A stretch of 64,000 nt of DNA from Candidatus Endomicrobiellum basalitermitum (lineage in GTDB: Bacteria; Elusimicrobiota; Endomicrobiia; Endomicrobiales; Endomicrobiaceae): positions 1-64,000 of the forward strand of contig JAITDN010000003.1 in assembly GCA_031282525.1 (NCBI GenBank), read 5' to 3'. Positions 60,532 through 64,000 of the stretch are shown one piece after another (within the stretch, counting starts at the first letter, position 1; every line of letters begins with the position of its first letter). The notes beneath the pieces were generated by a model that saw only the letters and a program-made list of their open reading frames with translations, was not told the origin of the DNA and made no database searches. The position numbers and the translations under genes are program-made.

Positions 60532-61419
60532 CTAAATCAGCATTCTTTTCATATCGGTTGGTAGTTCTGCAATAAATTCCATGATTTTCATGGTTTTAGG
60601 ATGTACAAAACTTATATTATATGAGTGTAGCATTTGCCTATTGAACTGTTTTCCATTAATTATTTTAGGACCACCATATTGTTGATCACCTACAACTGGG
60701 TGGTTTATATATTTCATATGACTTCTTATTTGATGTGTTCTACCGGTAATAATCCTTACTTCTAACAAAGTATAGCCGTCATTCCTTAAAATAGTCTTAA
60801 ATTCTGTAATAGCTATTTTTTTTGCAAGAGAATTCACTGTCATAAGTTTTCTATTTTGTTGCGATCTCCCTAATGGCGCTTCTATTTTTCCTCTATTTTC
60901 AATAATAGTACCTTTCACTGCAACATAATACATTTTTTTCACATCCCTATTTTGAAATTGTTCTGAAATATCAGTTTTAGTTTTTTCATTTTTTGCAAAA
61001 ATAATGGCACCTGATGTATCTTTATCAAGTCTATGCACCAAATATGGCTTATAATCCCCTTTAGAATATCCAACTAAAGCATTTATCAAAGTCCCTGAAA
61101 GATGACCACAACCTGGATGAACTACAATCCCAGCAGGTTTATTTACAACAATAATGTCAGTATCTTCATAAATAATATTGAGTTTTATATTCTCAGGTTC
61201 TTCTATCAATAACACTTTTCCATCTTCAAATTCAAATATTATAACATCACCGTATTTAAGTTTATAGCTTGAAGAAGAAGTAATTTTATTATTTACTAAA
61301 ATTTTCTTATTATATATAAGTTTTTGAAAATAAGAACGAGAATGATTTTTATATACTGAAGCCAAATAAAAATCTAATCTCTCCCTTTTAAATTTTTTAT
61401 ATATAACTTTTTTTTCCAT
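60532..61419 (-). CDS. rluD: RluD-family 23S rRNA pseudouridine synthase
   Basis: About 295 residues with an S4-like domain (RSYFQKLIYNKKILVNNKI) and the synthase domain: VVNKPAGIVVHPG, HRLDKDTSGAIIFAKNEKT with the catalytic aspartate, and RTHQIRSHM. Start chosen at 61419, ATG preceded by TAGGGG; it overlaps the lgt 3' end by 46 bases. An earlier in-frame start (61485) would overlap by 112 and adds hydrophobic residues that belong to the lgt frame. RluA/C/D cannot be separated with certainty. Confidence 0.93.
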   Translation of the reverse strand: MEKKVIYKKFKRERLDFYLASVYKNHSRSYFQKLIYNKKILVNNKITSSSSYKLKYGDVIIFEFEDGKVLLIEEPENIKLNIIYEDTDIIVVNKPAGIVVHPGCGHLSGTLINALVGYSKGDYKPYLVHRLDKDTSGAIIFAKNEKTKTDISEQFQNRDVKKMYYVAVKGTIIENRGKIEAPLGRSQQNRKLMTVNSLAKKIAITEFKTILRNDGYTLLEVRIITGRTHQIRSHMKYINHPVVGDQQYGGPKIINGKQFNRQMLHSYNISFVHPKTMKIMEFIAELPTDMKRMLI

Positions 61420-62165
61420 ATTATTAAAACCCCTACAATAAACAAAAAAACCGATATTATTTGTGAAATAGAAAAGCCAAGACAATGCATTCCTCTATAA
61501 TTATCACGAAAAAATTCAATAATAAATCTTGTAATAGCATAACTTACGAGATAAATTGCAAGAGATACTCCAACTATCCTACTATTTTTCTTAGAATAAA
61601 AATGTAGGAATATAAATAATAAAAAATTAGTAATAGACTCATAAAGCTGCGTTGGGTGGAGATTCACTCCTCTAACAGCTAAAGAATATTTGTCATTGAA
61701 CATTACAGCAAATGGTAGATTGCTTACTTTACCATAACAACAACCTGCAAAAAAGCAACCAATCCTTCCTATTGCGTGTCCTAAAGCCAACGCTGGAGCA
61801 AAAAAATCTCCTAATTTAAATAAAATTATTTCTTTCCTTTTTGCATTATATATCAACATAAATATTACTGCACTAATAAAACCCCCATAATAAACTAAAC
61901 CACCATTCCATATTTTAAAAATATCCAAGGGATATAAAACAAAATCTCTAAAATTTATAAAAACAAAAAACAATCTCGCACCAATTATAGCGAAAATAAC
62001 CATATACACAAATAAAGAATACAATTCATCATGTGAAACCAATTTTTCTTTTGATTTCTTTAATGAATATGAAAGGTAAAAAATCGTAATCATAAAAGCT
62101 AAGGCTACAAAAAAACCATAAGTGTAGATTTTGAAGTTTCCTAAACTGAAAAGAATTGGGTGCAT
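61374..62165 (-). CDS. lgt: Prolipoprotein diacylglyceryl transferase
   Basis: Adds diacylglycerol to the lipobox cysteine. 263 residues, about seven membrane helices. Conserved ALGHAIGRIGCFFAGCCYGK, HPTQLYES and RFIIEFFRDNYRG are visible. Next to lspA, the following enzyme in lipoprotein processing; Pal in this window is a probable client. Confidence 0.95.
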   Translation of the reverse strand: MHPILFSLGNFKIYTYGFFVALAFMITIFYLSYSLKKSKEKLVSHDELYSLFVYMVIFAIIGARLFFVFINFRDFVLYPLDIFKIWNGGLVYYGGFISAVIFMLIYNAKRKEIILFKLGDFFAPALALGHAIGRIGCFFAGCCYGKVSNLPFAVMFNDKYSLAVRGVNLHPTQLYESITNFLLFIFLHFYSKKNSRIVGVSLAIYLVSYAITRFIIEFFRDNYRGMHCLGFSISQIISVFLFIVGVLIIWKKKLYIKNLKGRD

Positions 62166-62167
62166 GT

Positions 62168-62641
62168 TTATGAGCGTCTATTTTTTTTGAATTTTAAAAC
62201 ATCAACAAAAATAATAATTATAGCAATACAAATACAACTGTCAGCAATATTAAACGATGGCCATCTTAGATAATTAACACCAAAATCAAGGAAATCTACG
62301 ACTCCTTTATAAAATAATCTATCTATAAGATTCCCAAAACCACCTGAAATTATTAGGCAAAAAGCATATCTTTGAGTTTTGTTGTGCATCTTAGTTAAAT
62401 TTCTACGAAACCATAGTGATACAATAACTAGAAGTGAGGATATTAAAAAAGAGAATAATGAATTTCTATATTTGAACATACCAAAAACTATACCTGTATT
62501 ACGAATATTTGTAATATTAAAAAAATTGCAAAATGGAATAATATTTATATAAGAGTTATAGTCTATAAATTTATCTACAAGAAATTTTGTAGACTGATCT
62601 AAAGCAATGATAATTATACTCAAAAATATCATTTTTTTCAT
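62168..62641 (-). CDS. lspA: Signal peptidase II
   Basis: Cleaves prolipoproteins before the lipidated cysteine. 157 residues, four membrane helices. The catalytic aspartates lie in GGFGNLIDRL and VVDFLDF...FNIADS; FNITNIRNTGIVFG is the typical N-terminal loop. ATGA overlap with the end of ileS couples them. Confidence 0.95.
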   Translation of the reverse strand: MKKMIFLSIIIIALDQSTKFLVDKFIDYNSYINIIPFCNFFNITNIRNTGIVFGMFKYRNSLFSFLISSLLVIVSLWFRRNLTKMHNKTQRYAFCLIISGGFGNLIDRLFYKGVVDFLDFGVNYLRWPSFNIADSCICIAIIIIFVDVLKFKKNRRS

Positions 62642-64000
62642 ACAATTGACAAAATCTCCCTACATCTAGAACATAAATTGTCTTTTATACCATCAATATA
62701 TTTCCAACATCTTAAACATTTTTTTAATTTCGATTTTGTTGCTTCTATAAAAAAATCACTTTCTTTACTTGAGAAGTTACATTTTATATCCCAGTTGCCA
62801 AGAATTAAGTTAATGAGCTTTAAATTTTTAAAAACCTCAGCATATTTCTGACCATAAATAATATTTAATGAAGCTTCAAGATTTGAACCTATAATTTTTT
62901 TTCGTCTCAATTTTTCATAAACTATTAATGCTTCTTTTCTTAGGTTAAGTATCTTTTCCCATTTTTCAATTAATTCATTTTGAAGAATATACTTATTGCT
63001 TACTATAGGGAAATCTGAAAGAAAAACAGATTCGTGTTGCTCACAAGTCAAATTCCGTATCTCTTTCCAAGCTTCCTCAGCAGTAAATGAGAGCACAGGG
63101 GATATAAGTCTTATTATGACTGAACAAATTTCAAACATTGCAGATATAGAACTTATTCTATCTTTAGTATATTTCTTATCACAATAGAGAATATCTTTTA
63201 AAACATCAAGATAAAACCCACTTAAAAAAACTGTACAGAAATTACCAATCAACATCATAGCTCTGTAAAATTCATATTTTTCATAAGCGCACACAACATT
63301 TAAAACAAGTTGCTGAAGATTATTTAAAGCATATTTATCTATTTCACTCATATCTTTAAAAGATAGTGCCTTTTCTATATTAAAATCATTAATATTTCCT
63401 AATAAAAATCTTATTGTATTCCTAATTTTTCTATAGGTATCACTTAATCCCTTTATAATTTCTTCGGATATTCTTATATCCTCTTTGTAATCACTTGAAG
63501 CTATCCATAGACGAACAATATCAGCCCCATATTTGTCTACGAGTTGCTTACTCGATATAACATTGCCAAGCGACTTCGACATTTTTTTGCCTTTTCCATC
63601 AACAACAAAACCATGTGTTAAAACACTTTTATACGGCACCTCACCTTTTATTGCAACAGATAGTATCATAGAGCTTTGAAACCATCCACGATGTTGATCA
63701 CTCCCTTCAAGATACAAATCTGCAGGATAATCTAAATCTTTATAGTTCTTGCTAGACAAAACAGCTTCGTAGGAAACTCCAGAATCAAACCACACGTCTA
63801 ATATATCCTCTTCTTTTTTAAAATTTATAGAATTGCATATAGAACACTTGGCATCAGTTTCTTTTAGAAAATCTCTTTCGTTCATATCAAACCATGAATC
63901 AGACCCTTTTTCCGCAAATAAAAGCAAAATTTTATCTATAATTTTAGAGTCAAATAATGGCTCTCCACATTCTCTACAATAAAACACTGGTATTGGAACT
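62638..64000 (-). CDS. ileS: Isoleucyl-tRNA synthetase, C-terminal part (cut by window edge)
   Basis: The open frame continues to the right edge without a start of its own (VPIPVFYCRECGEPL runs in). Visible are ILDVWFDSGVS, LEGSDQHRGWFQSS, the KMSKS loop GKGKKMSKSLGNVISS, the anticodon-binding domain, and a C-terminal zinc site CLRCWKYIDGIKDNLCSRC. The 5' part with the HIGH motif and editing domain lies beyond the window. Confidence 0.95.
   Translation of the reverse strand, partial: VPIPVFYCRECGEPLFDSKIIDKILLLFAEKGSDSWFDMNERDFLKETDAKCSICNSINFKKEEDILDVWFDSGVSYEAVLSSKNYKDLDYPADLYLEGSDQHRGWFQSSMILSVAIKGEVPYKSVLTHGFVVDGKGKKMSKSLGNVISSKQLVDKYGADIVRLWIASSDYKEDIRISEEIIKGLSDTYRKIRNTIRFLLGNINDFNIEKALSFKDMSEIDKYALNNLQQLVLNVVCAYEKYEFYRAMMLIGNFCTVFLSGFYLDVLKDILYCDKKYTKDRISSISAMFEICSVIIRLISPVLSFTAEEAWKEIRNLTCEQHESVFLSDFPIVSNKYILQNELIEKWEKILNLRKEALIVYEKLRRKKIIGSNLEASLNIIYGQKYAEVFKNLKLINLILGNWDIKCNFSSKESDFFIEATKSKLKKCLRCWKYIDGIKDNLCSRCREILSIV

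Overview
The window is a gene-dense, very AT-rich bacterial chromosome segment with Gram-negative envelope genes: an almost complete Tol-Pal set, a peptidoglycan synthesis cluster and lipoprotein-processing enzymes. Nearly everything lies on the minus strand up to about 57.4 kb. Gene content (a SpoIID/LytB protein in a Gram-negative, NfnAB, split transketolase, glycolytic and pentose-phosphate enzymes) together with decayed genes among intact housekeeping genes suggests a genome under reductive evolution, such as an intracellular symbiont. An Endomicrobium-like member of the Elusimicrobiota would fit. That assignment is inference from gene content and style of decay, not from a marker comparison.

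Layout, left to right. 0-2.6 kb: a 3' scrap of a saccharopine-dehydrogenase-like gene, intact asd, and a frameshifted leuA pseudogene. 2.6-7.2 kb: SpoIID/LytB protein, ruvB-ruvA-ruvC-yebC. 7.2-13.5 kb: complete F1Fo ATP synthase operon atpBEFHAGDC with a strong candidate promoter, followed upstream by tRNA-Thr and tRNA-Phe. 13.9-16.6 kb: YtxH, DUF948-type protein, uvrB. 16.7-17.2 kb: surE pseudogene plus another decayed fragment. 17.2-27.9 kb: division/peptidoglycan cluster rsmH-ftsL-ftsI-murE-murF-mraY-murD-ftsW-murG. 28-28.4 kb: RNase P RNA. 28.4-39 kb: zinc-ribbon protein, two tRNAs, nadE, priA, uracil-DNA glycosylase, separate coaB and coaC, rpoZ, tRNA-Pro, rdgB, valS. 39.3-43.4 kb: DJ-1/PfpI protein, split transketolase, rpiB, tpiA. 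43.6-47.1 kb: NfnB-NfnA pair and tyrS. 47.4-51.5 kb: tolR, tolQ, tolB, tonB/tolA-like, cpoB-like, pal. 51.6-57.4 kb: dusB, tsaD, an unknown membrane protein, EnvC-like M23 protein, ftsX, trpS. 57.8-60.5 kb: mnmG and rsmG on the plus strand. 60.5-64 kb: rluD-type synthase, lgt, lspA and the 3' part of ileS.

The genes describe a cell that fixes carbon flux through glycolysis and the non-oxidative pentose-phosphate pathway, balances NADH, NADPH and ferredoxin with an Nfn-type bifurcating enzyme, and has an F-type ATP synthase whose c subunit lacks the sodium-binding residues. It builds its own peptidoglycan lipid precursors and repairs Holliday junctions and UV damage.

I found no convincing novel system, mobile element or CRISPR array. 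The most interesting signals are micro-evolutionary: a murE whose natural start codon reads ATA, a G9/A9 homopolymer in the tpiA ribosome-binding region, rdgB ending inside a tRNA gene, CoaBC and transketolase each as two chains, a shortened ATP synthase delta subunit, an FtsX without adjacent FtsE next to a metal-ligand-free LytM protein, and several decaying genes visible only by reading through frameshifts.
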